Part shown: positions 55,398 to 63,910 of the stretch, in pieces
How the letters are laid out: every line of letters begins with the position of its first letter
Numbering within the stretch: the first letter of the stretch is position 1
NCBI GenBank assembly: GCA_963761425.1
Contig: CAVXGQ010000004.1
Span: forward strand, 124,001-188,000
Length of the DNA stretch: 64,000 nt
Direction: 5' to 3'
Source: Bog-793 sp963761425
GTDB lineage: Bacteria; Actinomycetota; Acidimicrobiia; Acidimicrobiales; Bog-793
Translations under genes and position numbers: made by a program
Notes under the pieces: generated by a model
The model's input: only the letters and a program-made list of their open reading frames with translations
Told to the model about the DNA's origin: nothing
The model's database searches: none

Positions 55398-56272
55398 CGC
55401 GGGGCGTCCATCGTCTCGGGGGAGATGTTGCGCGCGTAGAGGATCCGCAGGCCGTGAAGGGTCAGCCACGGTTCGACCCACCGCACGACCTCGGTGTACG
55501 GCGCGACGACGCCGCAGAGCCCCCCGGTGGCGATGACCGTCGCCTCGCCGAACTCGGCGAAAATCCGCCGGCAGATGCCGTCGACGAGGGCGGCGTGACC
55601 GAACACCGCGCCCGATTGCATCGACTCGACCGTCGAGCGACCGATCACGTTCGCCGGCGCGACGAGCTCCACCCGCCGGAGGGCGGCGGCGTGTTCGAAG
55701 AGCGCGTCCATGGAGATCTCGAGGCCCGGCGCGATGGCCCCGCCCAGGTACTCGCCGGCCTCCGACAGGACGTCGAAGGTGGTCGCGGTGCCGAAATCGA
55801 CGACGATGGCGGGCCCGCCGAACAGGTCGATCGCGCCGACGGCGTTGACAATGCGGTCGGCCCCTACCTCCTTGGGATTGTCATAGAGGATCGGCATGCC
55901 GGTGCGAATCCCCGGCGCCACCACCACCAGAGGCAGCCCAACCGAACCCACCATCTCGCGCAGCGCGGCAGTCACCGACGGGACCGACGAGGAGACAACC
56001 ACCCCCTCGATCTCCCCGGAGAACGCGGCCTGGCCCGGGCGGGCGCCCGTCTCGCCGCCCGGCGACAGCGCGATGCCGGCCGTCGCCAGCAGCTGCCCGG
56101 TCATGACGGCGTACTCGTCGGCGGTCCGATCTCCGACCGTCGAAATTCGCCAGCTGTGGCGCAGTCCGGGCAGCTCACCCGGGACCCGGTCATGAGGGTC
56201 GACGGACCCGGCGGGGTCGTCGAAGATCCCGATCACCGTCTGGGTGTTGCCGACGTCGATGGCGAGGAGCAT
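55394..56272 (-). CDS. coaX: Type III pantothenate kinase
   Basis: First step of CoA synthesis, phosphorylating pantothenate. 292 residues of the ASKHA fold: phosphate loop AIDVGNTQTVIG, NPKEVGADRIVNAVGA, VVDFGTATTFDVL, GGAIAPGLEISMDALFEHAA. A 20-residue insert near residue 22 (Asp/Pro-rich) lengthens it. It forms one run with lysS and lies near panC. Confidence 0.96.
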   Translation of the reverse strand: MLLAIDVGNTQTVIGIFDDPAGSVDPHDRVPGELPGLRHSWRISTVGDRTADEYAVMTGQLLATAGIALSPGGETGARPGQAAFSGEIEGVVVSSSVPSVTAALREMVGSVGLPLVVVAPGIRTGMPILYDNPKEVGADRIVNAVGAIDLFGGPAIVVDFGTATTFDVLSEAGEYLGGAIAPGLEISMDALFEHAAALRRVELVAPANVIGRSTVESMQSGAVFGHAALVDGICRRIFAEFGEATVIATGGLCGVVAPYTEVVRWVEPWLTLHGLRILYARNISPETMDAPR

Positions 56273-56344
56273 CGCCTAACGGTCTACCCGATGGCGCAGC
56301 AAGCGACCGGCTTTCGACCCCTCCTCGGTCATGCCGGCGCCTTC

Positions 56345-57223
56345 TCAGTCTTCGATGTCCAGGCCGATGTCAAGGATCGGCGCCGAGTGCGTGATTGCCC
56401 CCACGGAGATGAGGTTGGCGCCCGCACGGGCGTAAGCGGCGATGTTGTCGAGGGTGATCCCGCCGGACGCCTCGACCAGGATCCCGCCGGCACGCCCCCG
56501 GGGGTCGGCCCGCACGATATCGACGGCCTGGCGTACGTCGTCGGGCGGCATGTTGTCGCACATGACCCCGGCCGCCCCGGCGGCGACCGCGATGGTCACC
56601 TGCACGAGGTTGTCGCACTCGACCTCGATGAAGCGACCCGGCCACCGCTCGATGGCCCGCTGCACGGCGTCCGACAGACTGACGCCGCTGAGATGGTTGT
56701 CCTTCACGAGCACCCCGCCCGAGAGCGAGGCGCGGTGGTTGATGCCGCCACCGGCGCGCACCGCGGCCTTCTCCAGGGCGCGCAGACCTGGCGTGGTCTT
56801 GCGCGTGTCGCGCACTCTGGCCGCGGAGTTGGCGGCGGCGGCCGCTTCCACGTAACGGCGGGTGAGGGTTGCGACCCCGGAGAGATGGCAGAGGAAGTTG
56901 AGGGCGGTCCGCTCGGCGATGAGCAGCGACCGGAAGGGGCCGACGACCCGCGCGACGACGCTACCCACCTCGACCACCCCGCTGTCCTCGACGAGCACGG
57001 TGAGATCGAGCCCCTCATCGAGCTCGCGACAGGTCTCGCGCACACAGCTCGTCCCCGCGATGACACCCGCCTGTCGGGCGATGAACGAAGCCTGGGCCAC
57101 CGCGTCCCCCGGCACCAGCGACCCGGTGAGATCGCCGAGTGGGCCGATGTCTTCGGCGAGGGCCGCCACCACCGCCCGACGGACCTCGTCGATCGGCGGG
57201 TAGACGTCGTCAAACATCGTCAT
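56345..57223 (-). CDS. nadC: Quinolinate phosphoribosyltransferase
   Basis: Makes nicotinate mononucleotide from quinolinate and PRPP. 292 residues: EDIGPLGDLTG, RTALNFLCHLSGVAT, RDTRKTTPGLRALEKAAVRAGG, GVLVKDNHL and EASGGITLDNIAAYARAG. It starts 14 bases inside the 3' end of nadB, the preceding gene of the pathway; nadA is not in the window. Confidence 0.96.
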   Translation of the reverse strand: MTMFDDVYPPIDEVRRAVVAALAEDIGPLGDLTGSLVPGDAVAQASFIARQAGVIAGTSCVRETCRELDEGLDLTVLVEDSGVVEVGSVVARVVGPFRSLLIAERTALNFLCHLSGVATLTRRYVEAAAAANSAARVRDTRKTTPGLRALEKAAVRAGGGINHRASLSGGVLVKDNHLSGVSLSDAVQRAIERWPGRFIEVECDNLVQVTIAVAAGAAGVMCDNMPPDDVRQAVDIVRADPRGRAGGILVEASGGITLDNIAAYARAGANLISVGAITHSAPILDIGLDIED

Positions 57224-58832
57224 GTGCCATCGTCCGTCTCACCGCCACGCGCACCCGGAAGTGGGCATCATCGCGCTTGGGAGCGTCCGAGCGCGTATGA
57301 ACGCCACGGGTCTCCCGGCGGGCCAGCGCGCCAGCCGCCAGCGACGACGCCACCTCGACCAGGTTCTTCAGTTCCTCGGCCGCGATCCCTTCGGCCCTGG
57401 CCGCCGCGGACGCCGTGCGACGAAGGATGGGCACGAGCGAGGCCAGGCCGGTCGAGTCGCGGATGACCCCGGCGTCGCGGCTCATCGCCTCCCGGAGCAC
57501 CGCCCGTGCCTGGTCGAGGTCGCCGGGAGGCGCCGGTCGCTCGGCGGACTCCTGGGGCGCGAAGTCCCCGGCGTCGATGAAACGGACCGGGACGGCGGCC
57601 CGCTCGGGGGCAAGCACGCCGGTGAGAGCGCCCTCGGGCTGGGGGTCGGTTGCCCCGGTGACGATCGCGCGCGCCGCCCGGGAAGCGAAGACCAGCCCCT
57701 CGAGTAGGGAATTCGACGCCAACCGGTTCGCGCCCTGGGCCCCGGTGCAGGCCACCTCGCCGACCGCGAACAACCCCCGCAGACCGCTGCGTCCCGATAG
57801 GTCCGTGACCACGCCCCCGCACAGGTAGTGGGCGGCCGGCGCCACCGGAAGCAGGTCCCGCCCGGCGTCGAGCCCCGCCTCGGTGAGTTCTGAGGCGATG
57901 GTGGGGAACCTCTCGGCAAAATCGGGGATCCCCCTGGCGTCCAAGAAAACGTTCTTGACGCCGTCCCGGGTCATCCGGGTGACGATCGCGCGGCTGACCA
58001 CGTCGCGTGAGGCGAGCTCGTCCACGAAACGCTCACCTTGCTGGTCGACGAGCAACGCCCCATACCCGCGCAGGCCTTCCGACAGCAGCGGCCTGGGCTC
58101 CCGATCGACGCAGAGGGCGGTCGGATGGAACTGCACGAACTCGAGGTCGGCAACCGGCGCTCCCGCGCGCAACGCCACCGCGACGCCGTCGCCCGTGGTC
58201 TCCGAGGGGTTTGTGGTCACGTCGAAGAGCATGCCCACCCCGCCCGTCGCCAACACCACCGCTTCGGCGTCGAGGCGGATCCGCCGGAGCGCGTGGTCGA
58301 GACAAAACACTCCTGAGCACCGACCCCCTTCGACGACGAGATCGGTGACGAACAATCGCTCCAGCGCGGTGACGCCGCTGGTCGCCAGCGTGGCCATGAG
58401 CGCGCGGTTCACCTCGGCACCGGTCGCCATGCCGCCGGCGTGGACCACCCGGGCGACCGAATGACCACCCTCCCGGGCCCGCGCGAGTTCGCCCTGCTCG
58501 TCGACATCGAAAACCGCCCCCCGCCCGAGCAGCGCCCGCACCGCGACCGGTCCCTCGGCGACGAGCACCCTCACGGCGTCGAGATCGGAGAGTCCTCCGC
58601 CGGCTCGGATCGTGTCCGCCTCGTGAAGCTCCACCGAGTCGTCTTCGACCGACAGCGCGGCCGCGATCCCTCCTTGGGCCCACGCCGTCGTGGACTCCTC
58701 CAGCCGACCCTTGGTGACGAGCCCGACACGACCGGCGCCCCGCGCGACGAGCTCGAGAGCGGTGGTGCATCCGGCGACGCCGCTGCCGACCACGACCACG
58801 TCGAAAGACCGGCGGGTTGCCTGGCCGTTCAT
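57210..58832 (-). CDS. nadB: L-aspartate oxidase
   Basis: FAD enzyme oxidising aspartate to iminoaspartate for quinolinate synthesis. 540 residues from ATG 58832: dinucleotide fold VVVVGSGVAGCTTALELV, ESTTAWAQGGIAAAL, LEFVQFHPTALC, LLSEGLRGYGALLVD, and GEVACTGAQGANRLASNSLLEGLVF. It overlaps panC by 4 bases (ATGA), which fixes its start; a longer frame upstream is antisense-like. Confidence 0.95.
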   Translation of the reverse strand: MNGQATRRSFDVVVVGSGVAGCTTALELVARGAGRVGLVTKGRLEESTTAWAQGGIAAALSVEDDSVELHEADTIRAGGGLSDLDAVRVLVAEGPVAVRALLGRGAVFDVDEQGELARAREGGHSVARVVHAGGMATGAEVNRALMATLATSGVTALERLFVTDLVVEGGRCSGVFCLDHALRRIRLDAEAVVLATGGVGMLFDVTTNPSETTGDGVAVALRAGAPVADLEFVQFHPTALCVDREPRPLLSEGLRGYGALLVDQQGERFVDELASRDVVSRAIVTRMTRDGVKNVFLDARGIPDFAERFPTIASELTEAGLDAGRDLLPVAPAAHYLCGGVVTDLSGRSGLRGLFAVGEVACTGAQGANRLASNSLLEGLVFASRAARAIVTGATDPQPEGALTGVLAPERAAVPVRFIDAGDFAPQESAERPAPPGDLDQARAVLREAMSRDAGVIRDSTGLASLVPILRRTASAAARAEGIAAEELKNLVEVASSLAAGALARRETRGVHTRSDAPKRDDAHFRVRVAVRRTMAHDDV

Positions 58833-59707
58833 CGCCGGACTCGCAGATTGTCGATCAACCGCACCGGTCCCACCCGGGCCGCGATGAGGAGCACCACGTC
58901 CCCGGCGATCTCGGAGAGCGGCTCCAGGTGGCCGTCGGCAACCACCTCCGCGTAGTCCAACGCCACCGGGGGAACGGACGCCACCGTTGCACGCACGGTG
59001 GACACGACCTCTCTGGCGTCGGTGACGCCGGATCGGACCGCCTCGGATCCGGCGCATAGCGCTCGGAAGAGGACCGTCGCGGCTTGGCGCTCCCCGGCGT
59101 CGAGAAATGCATTCCGGCTCGAGACCGCCAGGCCGTCCGGGTCACGCACCGTCGGGCACGCGACGATCCTGACCGGCAAGGACAGGTCCTCTACGAGCTG
59201 CCGGACAATGACGAGCTGCTGATAGTCCTTCTTGCCAAAGTAGGCGGTGGAGGGCGACACGAGCGCGAGCAGTTTCGCCACGACCGTGGCGACGCCGCGG
59301 AAATGGCCGGGTCGCGCCGCCCCTTCGAGAACCATCCCCAGCCTTCCCGGATCGATCGTCACCTCCGGACGCCCCTGCGGGTACATCACCTCGACGGAGG
59401 GCGCGAACACGACATCGGCACCGGCCCGGACGGCCACCGTTCGATCCGCCCCCAGGTCGCGGGGGTAGCGCGCCAGGTCGCCGGGGTCGCCGAACTGGAG
59501 GGGATTGAGAAACACCGACACCACCACCACGTCGTTGGTCATCCGGGCGGCCTCGATGAGAGCGGCATGTCCCCGGTGCAGCCCACCGAGCGTCGGGACC
59601 AACCCGATCGAGGACCCCTGACGGCGCGGCGGGGCCAGCAGCTCGCCCAGTTCGCCGATCGACTCCGCGAGCACACCGTCGGCCACGTCCGACCCTCTCG
59701 CGATCAA
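58829..59707 (-). CDS. panC: Pantothenate synthetase
   Basis: Condenses pantoate and beta-alanine with ATP. 292 residues: VPTLGGLHRGHAALI (usual M-G-A-L-H reads L-G-G-L-H), VFLNPLQFGDPGDLARYPR, STAYFGKKDYQQLVIV and VSSRNAFLD. It overlaps folK at its 5' end and nadB at its 3' end. panD and panB are not nearby. Confidence 0.96.
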   Translation of the reverse strand: MIARGSDVADGVLAESIGELGELLAPPRRQGSSIGLVPTLGGLHRGHAALIEAARMTNDVVVVSVFLNPLQFGDPGDLARYPRDLGADRTVAVRAGADVVFAPSVEVMYPQGRPEVTIDPGRLGMVLEGAARPGHFRGVATVVAKLLALVSPSTAYFGKKDYQQLVIVRQLVEDLSLPVRIVACPTVRDPDGLAVSSRNAFLDAGERQAATVLFRALCAGSEAVRSGVTDAREVVSTVRATVASVPPVALDYAEVVADGHLEPLSEIAGDVVLLIAARVGPVRLIDNLRVRR

Positions 59708-60273
59708 CGCCCGAGCCCCGGCTCGCCTGCCCCCGTGACCGACCCACCCGAGGCGGGAGCGCCCGCCGGCGCGCGACCCGCCCCCGACGTGGTGACGAAC
59801 GGACCGAGCAGTGCCCCCACCCGACGCAACCCGTCCCGATCGGTGGCCACACGGGTACGCCAGCCGGCCGGCACGAGCGACGGTTCGAGGTCCTCCAAAG
59901 GGGCGAGAACGAAGGCCCGTTCGTGCATCCTCGGGTGCGGCACGACCAAGTCCGGCTCGTCGCTCGTGAACCCCTCGAGCAGCAGGATGTCCACGTCGAG
60001 CGTGCGCGGTCCCCAGCGTTCGAGGCGAATCCGCGAGGCTTTCTCTTCCAGTCGCCGGGCGACGCGGAGAAGCTGCCTCGGCTCCAACGACGTGTCGAGG
60101 CGCACCACGCAGTTGAGGTAGGGACCCTGTCCCGCGGGACCCCCGACCGGCGCCGTCTCGTAGACAGGCGAAACGACCAGGTCGACGTCCAGCACGGCGA
60201 GGCCTGCGACGGCCGAGCGGAGATGCGCCCAGCGGTCGCCGAGGTTCGAACCGATGCCGAGGTAGGCCTTCAT
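59704..60273 (-). CDS. folK: 6-Hydroxymethyl-dihydropterin pyrophosphokinase
   Basis: 189 residues: LGIGSNLGDRWAHL, VYETAPVGGPAGQGPYLNC, RWGPRTLDVDILL and VVPHPRMHERAFVLAPL. The last 30 residues are Gly/Ala-rich and beyond the usual fold. It follows folB by 15 bases and its stop overlaps the panC start by 4 bases. Confidence 0.95.
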   Translation of the reverse strand: MKAYLGIGSNLGDRWAHLRSAVAGLAVLDVDLVVSPVYETAPVGGPAGQGPYLNCVVRLDTSLEPRQLLRVARRLEEKASRIRLERWGPRTLDVDILLLEGFTSDEPDLVVPHPRMHERAFVLAPLEDLEPSLVPAGWRTRVATDRDGLRRVGALLGPFVTTSGAGRAPAGAPASGGSVTGAGEPGLGR

Positions 60274-60288
60274 GACGGCTCCGGGCGC

Positions 60289-60672
60289 TCAGCCGGCCCG
60301 CGCCACGGTTTCGCCCTGACGGCGGGTCAGGCGTACGCCGACCGTCTCGACGTCGGCGGCGACCGGAGGTCGCAGCTTGCGGACGGTGACGGTGACCGAC
60401 TCGATGCGCCGGTCGGCGAGCACCGCGGCCGCCACCGCCTCCGCCAAGGTCTCGAGCAGCTGGAAGTGCGACGAGGCGACCAGTCCCCGCGCCGCTTCTA
60501 CGACCGTCGAGTAATCGACCGTCTGCCCGAGGTCGTCGGACGCCGCGGCCACGGCCAGCGGGGTCTCGATCAGCAGCTCCAGTTCAAACGGTTGGGGGTG
60601 GTCCTGTTCGATGGGCAGCGCCCCGTGCGTGCCGAGGACTCGCAGGCCGCGGATCTCGATCGCGTCGTTCAT
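60289..60672 (-). CDS. folB: Dihydroneopterin aldolase
   Basis: 127-residue tunnelling-fold enzyme: IEIRGLRVLGTHGALPIEQDH near the N-terminus, DDLGQTVDYSTV and LLETLAEAVAAAVL. It releases glycolaldehyde from dihydroneopterin. ATG 60672 overlaps the stop of the phosphatase-like gene by 4 bases. Confidence 0.95.
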   Translation of the reverse strand: MNDAIEIRGLRVLGTHGALPIEQDHPQPFELELLIETPLAVAAASDDLGQTVDYSTVVEAARGLVASSHFQLLETLAEAVAAAVLADRRIESVTVTVRKLRPPVAADVETVGVRLTRRQGETVARAG

Positions 60673-61721
60673 CGGGCCCCCACGTGCCGACGCGACGTCG
60701 GCTTGGCGCTGGCACCGGAGGTCACTTTCGCGCTTGGCGCCTTCTGGCGCGCCGGGGCCGTCGCCGGCCCCACCTCCACCTTGCCGCCGGGGGTCTTCGC
60801 CGGCTTGGACGCGGGCTTGCCGCCAGAGGTTGGGCGTCTGGCCGTGGCTTGGCGCGCGGCCGCTTTGGCAGGTGGGGACCCGGTCCGGCGGGTGGGGGTC
60901 TTGGCGGGCTTGGGAGCCGGCTGGTCCACCGGGACACGAGCTGTCTTCTCACGAGCCGGCTGTGGCAGGTGCAGGGGTTGCAGCTCGGCGACCTTCGGAG
61001 TAACCCGGCCGGATCGTGCCCGCGAGGGCCGAACCGCGATCGGCACGACCGGCGTGAGCGCGACGCCCATCGCCCCGGTCGATCGAGCCTCAGGTATCGC
61101 CTCCGGACCGGTTCTAAGCCCCGCGGGTGCCCCAGGTTCGCCCGTCCCTTGGCTCTCGACCCGCAAGTTGACGACGGTCTCGCCGGACCGCGGGGCCGGG
61201 TGCCGACGGTCGTCTTCGGCCGGAAGCGGAACCTCCGTGGCGAGCATGGCGATCGTGCGACCCGTGCTCCCGAGCTGTCGGCGCAGCAGGTGCTCGATCG
61301 CGGAGATGGCGAGCGGCGGCTCGGGGATCATGCCGCTCCACCAGAGGAAGCCCGCGAACACACCGGCAACCCGGTCACCGAGCTCGTCCTGGTGAACGAG
61401 GATCCGTTCCCCAGCCCGCAACCAGCCGAGGAGTTGGGGATACAGCTCGCCAAGCACGGTGGGGATGTCGGCGCGCACCCCCATGGACACGTGCGCGCAG
61501 TCGAGCCCCAGTTCCTCGTAGGCGTGAAGGTTGTGGGAGGAGGCCAGTAAGGAGACGACCCGGGTGAAACCCTGCGCCCGCAACCAGAGGATCTCCTCTT
61601 GTCGTCGTACCCGACGGTGGTCCGGTGCGCTCCCCCCAGGTCGTTCGCTGACGGCGAGGCGGCCCTTGATGATCCACGCGAAGTTGCGCGGCATGATCCC
61701 AGCAGCCCACCGGCCTTTCAC
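60669..61721 (-). CDS. Dual-specificity-phosphatase-like protein lacking the catalytic cysteine, with a Lys/Ala/Pro-rich tail
   Basis: 350 residues from GTG 61721, which overlaps the folP stop in GTGA; ATG 61694 is an alternative. Residues about 10-150 resemble a small DSP/PTP fold (NFAWIIKGRLAVSERPG, then GFTRVVSLLAS). The expected P-loop H-C-x5-R reads HQDELGDR (His110, Gln111, Arg117), so the nucleophilic Cys is absent and activity is unlikely. Residues from about 180 form a low-complexity basic tail with repeated PAK/KPA units. Its place between folP and folB is odd for this family; a binding role is inferred. Confidence 0.72.
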   Translation of the reverse strand: MKGRWAAGIMPRNFAWIIKGRLAVSERPGGSAPDHRRVRRQEEILWLRAQGFTRVVSLLASSHNLHAYEELGLDCAHVSMGVRADIPTVLGELYPQLLGWLRAGERILVHQDELGDRVAGVFAGFLWWSGMIPEPPLAISAIEHLLRRQLGSTGRTIAMLATEVPLPAEDDRRHPAPRSGETVVNLRVESQGTGEPGAPAGLRTGPEAIPEARSTGAMGVALTPVVPIAVRPSRARSGRVTPKVAELQPLHLPQPAREKTARVPVDQPAPKPAKTPTRRTGSPPAKAAARQATARRPTSGGKPASKPAKTPGGKVEVGPATAPARQKAPSAKVTSGASAKPTSRRHVGAR

Positions 61722-62545
61722 GGAGTCGCCCCGCCGACCGACACGCGCGTCGGGCCGCGGCGGTTCGGTTCGCTCCCGCCGATCAGCCGCGACGCCTGAA
61801 CCGTCGCGGCGACGTCGTGGACCCGGACGATCGCCACGCCGGCGGCCATCGCCCAAACCGCGGTGGCGAGGGATCCCTCGAAGCGATCACCCGGCGGGAG
61901 CGGATCGCCCCCGCCCGAGACGGCCAAACGGCCGAGAAACGACTTCCGGCTGGTCCCGACCAGCACCGGGACGCCCCGAGCGACGAGCTCCGGCAGCGAC
62001 TGCAACAACTGCAAATTGTGCTGCACGGTCTTGCCAAAGCCGATGCCGGGGTCGACGTAGATCTCGGTGATTCCGAGCCGCCGGGCCGCGGCAGCGGCCG
62101 TATCCAGGTAGGCGAAGACCTCGCGGACGACGTCGTCATAACGCGGGTGTTCCTGCATATCCTTCGGAGTCCCCCGCATGTGCACCACGACCAGCCCAGC
62201 ACCGGCTGTGGCGGCGGCCCGAGCTGAATGGTTCGCCACATCGTTGACCAGGGTCGCGCCCCGCCGGCATGCCGCAGTGGCGACCGCCGGCTTCATCGTG
62301 TCGATCGAGACCCGGATGCTCGGAGCCAGCGCCTCGACCACCGGCAGCACCCGGCGGAGCTCCTCGTCTTCGGGCACCGGTTCGGCACCGGGTCGCGTCG
62401 ACTCCCCCCCGACGTCGATGATGTCGGCACCCGCGGCGATCATCTCCTGGCCGTGGGCCACCGCAGCTTCATGGTCGAAGTAGCGACCTCCGTCGAAGAA
62501 CGAGTCCGGCGTGACGTTCAAGACGCCCATGACAAGCGGCCTCAC
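61718..62545 (-). CDS. folP: Dihydropteroate synthase
   Basis: TIM-barrel enzyme joining p-aminobenzoate and the pterin diphosphate, the sulfonamide target. 275 residues: VMGVLNVTPDSFFDGG, IDVGGESTRPGAEPV, SIDTMKPAVA, LVNDVANH, VVVHMRGTPKDMQ, VDPGIGFGKT and VGTSRKSFLG. It lies between folE and the phosphatase-like gene. Confidence 0.97.
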   Translation of the reverse strand: MRPLVMGVLNVTPDSFFDGGRYFDHEAAVAHGQEMIAAGADIIDVGGESTRPGAEPVPEDEELRRVLPVVEALAPSIRVSIDTMKPAVATAACRRGATLVNDVANHSARAAATAGAGLVVVHMRGTPKDMQEHPRYDDVVREVFAYLDTAAAAARRLGITEIYVDPGIGFGKTVQHNLQLLQSLPELVARGVPVLVGTSRKSFLGRLAVSGGGDPLPPGDRFEGSLATAVWAMAAGVAIVRVHDVAATVQASRLIGGSEPNRRGPTRVSVGGATP

Positions 62546-62615
62546 GCCGCAAGCCTACCGGTCCACGGGAAGTCCTCTCCCGGGTTCGGGCGATTGACCA
62601 GGCCGGACGCGGAGA

Positions 62616-63155
62616 TTAGGGCTTGTCCCGCACGAACGCCATCGCCTCGGCCCGGGTCGCGACATCGGTCCGGAATAGACCCCGGACCGCCGAGGTGACC
62701 GTGCGGGCGCCCGGCTTGCGAACCCCCCGGATCGTCATGCACAGGTGCTCCGCCTCCAGCACGACCAGCGCGCCCCGTGGCTTTAGCGATCGCTCCATCG
62801 TGTCGGCGATCTCGGTCGTCAGGCGCTCCTGGACCTGGAGTTTGTGGGCGTGGCTGTCGACCAGGCGCGCCAGCTTGGACAGCCCGATGATCCGGCCGTC
62901 GATGTTCGGGATGTACGCGACATGGGCGAGACCGATGAAAGGGACCAGATGGTGCTCGCAGAGCGAGGCGAACGGGATGTCCTTCACCATCACCATCTCG
63001 TCGTGGTTCGCGGAGAAGGTCACCTCGAGGTGCACGTCGGCCGGGTTCACCAGGCCTTCGAGGAGCTCGCCGTACATCGCGGCCACCCGGGCGGGGGTCT
63101 CCCGCAACCCCGGCCGGTCGGGGTCCTCGCCGAGCGCGATGAGCAACTCGCGCAC
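62616..63155 (-). CDS. folE: GTP cyclohydrolase I, 5' end possibly frameshifted
   Basis: First step of folate synthesis. 179 residues from GTG 63155: RPGLRETPARVAAMY, zinc/catalytic ASLCEHHLVPFIG, GLSKLARLVDSHAHKLQVQE, and EAEHLCMTIRGVRKPG. Family-like residues (VDVARTTAA) continue upstream of this start in the same frame but without a start codon before a stop. A good GTG start (63207) exists in a different frame, so one extra G in GCCGGGCG may hide the true N-terminus. The core is intact either way. Confidence 0.93.
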   Translation of the reverse strand: MRELLIALGEDPDRPGLRETPARVAAMYGELLEGLVNPADVHLEVTFSANHDEMVMVKDIPFASLCEHHLVPFIGLAHVAYIPNIDGRIIGLSKLARLVDSHAHKLQVQERLTTEIADTMERSLKPRGALVVLEAEHLCMTIRGVRKPGARTVTSAVRGLFRTDVATRAEAMAFVRDKP

Positions 63156-63210
63156 CGCCGCCGTGGTTCGCGCGACATCGACGCCCGGCTCGCGCGCCCG
63201 GATTCACCTG

Positions 63211-63792
63211 TCACGTAGTCGCACCGTTCATGACGCGAATATCCCGCAGGTTCCGGTACACCTCGGCGACGTCGAGCCCGTAGCCCACCACGAAGTCGGG
63301 GGGGATCTCGAAGCCGACGTAGAGGATCTTGAGGTCGACCCGCTGCTGGTCGGTCTTCACCAAGAGGGCACAGATCTCGAGGCTGGCGGGATTCTGCGCC
63401 GACAGGCCCTTGCGCAGGTAGGAAAGCGTCAGCCCACTGTCCACGATGTCCTCGACGATGAGCACGTGCCGGTCGACCAGGTCCACATCGAGGTCCTTCA
63501 CGATCCGAACGATCCCGCTCGTTTTCGTTGCGGTCCCGTAGGACGAGACGGCCATAAAGTCCATCTCGACGGGAAGCCGGATCACCCGGGCCAGGTCCGC
63601 CATGAAGACGAACGCTCCCTTGAGGACCCCGACCAGCAGAGGGGGCCGCCCCGCGTAGTCCTGCGTGATCATCTCGCCGAGCTCGGCGACCCGGCGCGTG
63701 ATTTCGTCCTCGGTGATGAGCACCCGACCGAGACTGAGACCAGCGAGCGGATCGTCCCCACGCTCGAGGTCGTTCCCGTCGCGCTCTTCCAC
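63211..63792 (-). CDS. hpt: Hypoxanthine(-guanine) phosphoribosyltransferase
   Basis: Purine salvage enzyme of 193 residues with the PRPP motif VLIVEDIVDSGLTLSYL, the flexible-loop segment MAVSSYGTATKTSG, LLVGVLKGAFVFMADL and FVVGYGLDVAEVYRNL. In Mycobacterium hpt is followed by ftsH and then folE; here folE comes at once, so ftsH has been lost or moved. The 118 bases upstream hold no gene. Confidence 0.96.
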   Translation of the reverse strand: MEERDGNDLERGDDPLAGLSLGRVLITEDEITRRVAELGEMITQDYAGRPPLLVGVLKGAFVFMADLARVIRLPVEMDFMAVSSYGTATKTSGIVRIVKDLDVDLVDRHVLIVEDIVDSGLTLSYLRKGLSAQNPASLEICALLVKTDQQRVDLKILYVGFEIPPDFVVGYGLDVAEVYRNLRDIRVMNGATT

Positions 63793-63910
63793 ACCATTGA
63801 CCCTACCGGGTGCCGACGGCTCGCTGGAGTGGACTGCCGCCTGGGCGTAGCCCCGGCGCCCACACCGCGAAAACGAGCTGCCCGTCTAGACATCCCACGG
63901 CCCGAAGATG

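Noticed and set aside
54318..57466. Plus-strand frames of 373 and 670 residues opposite lysS, coaX and nadC
   Set aside because: They are antisense to three well-recognised enzymes and cross gene boundaries; composition is typical of antisense shadows.
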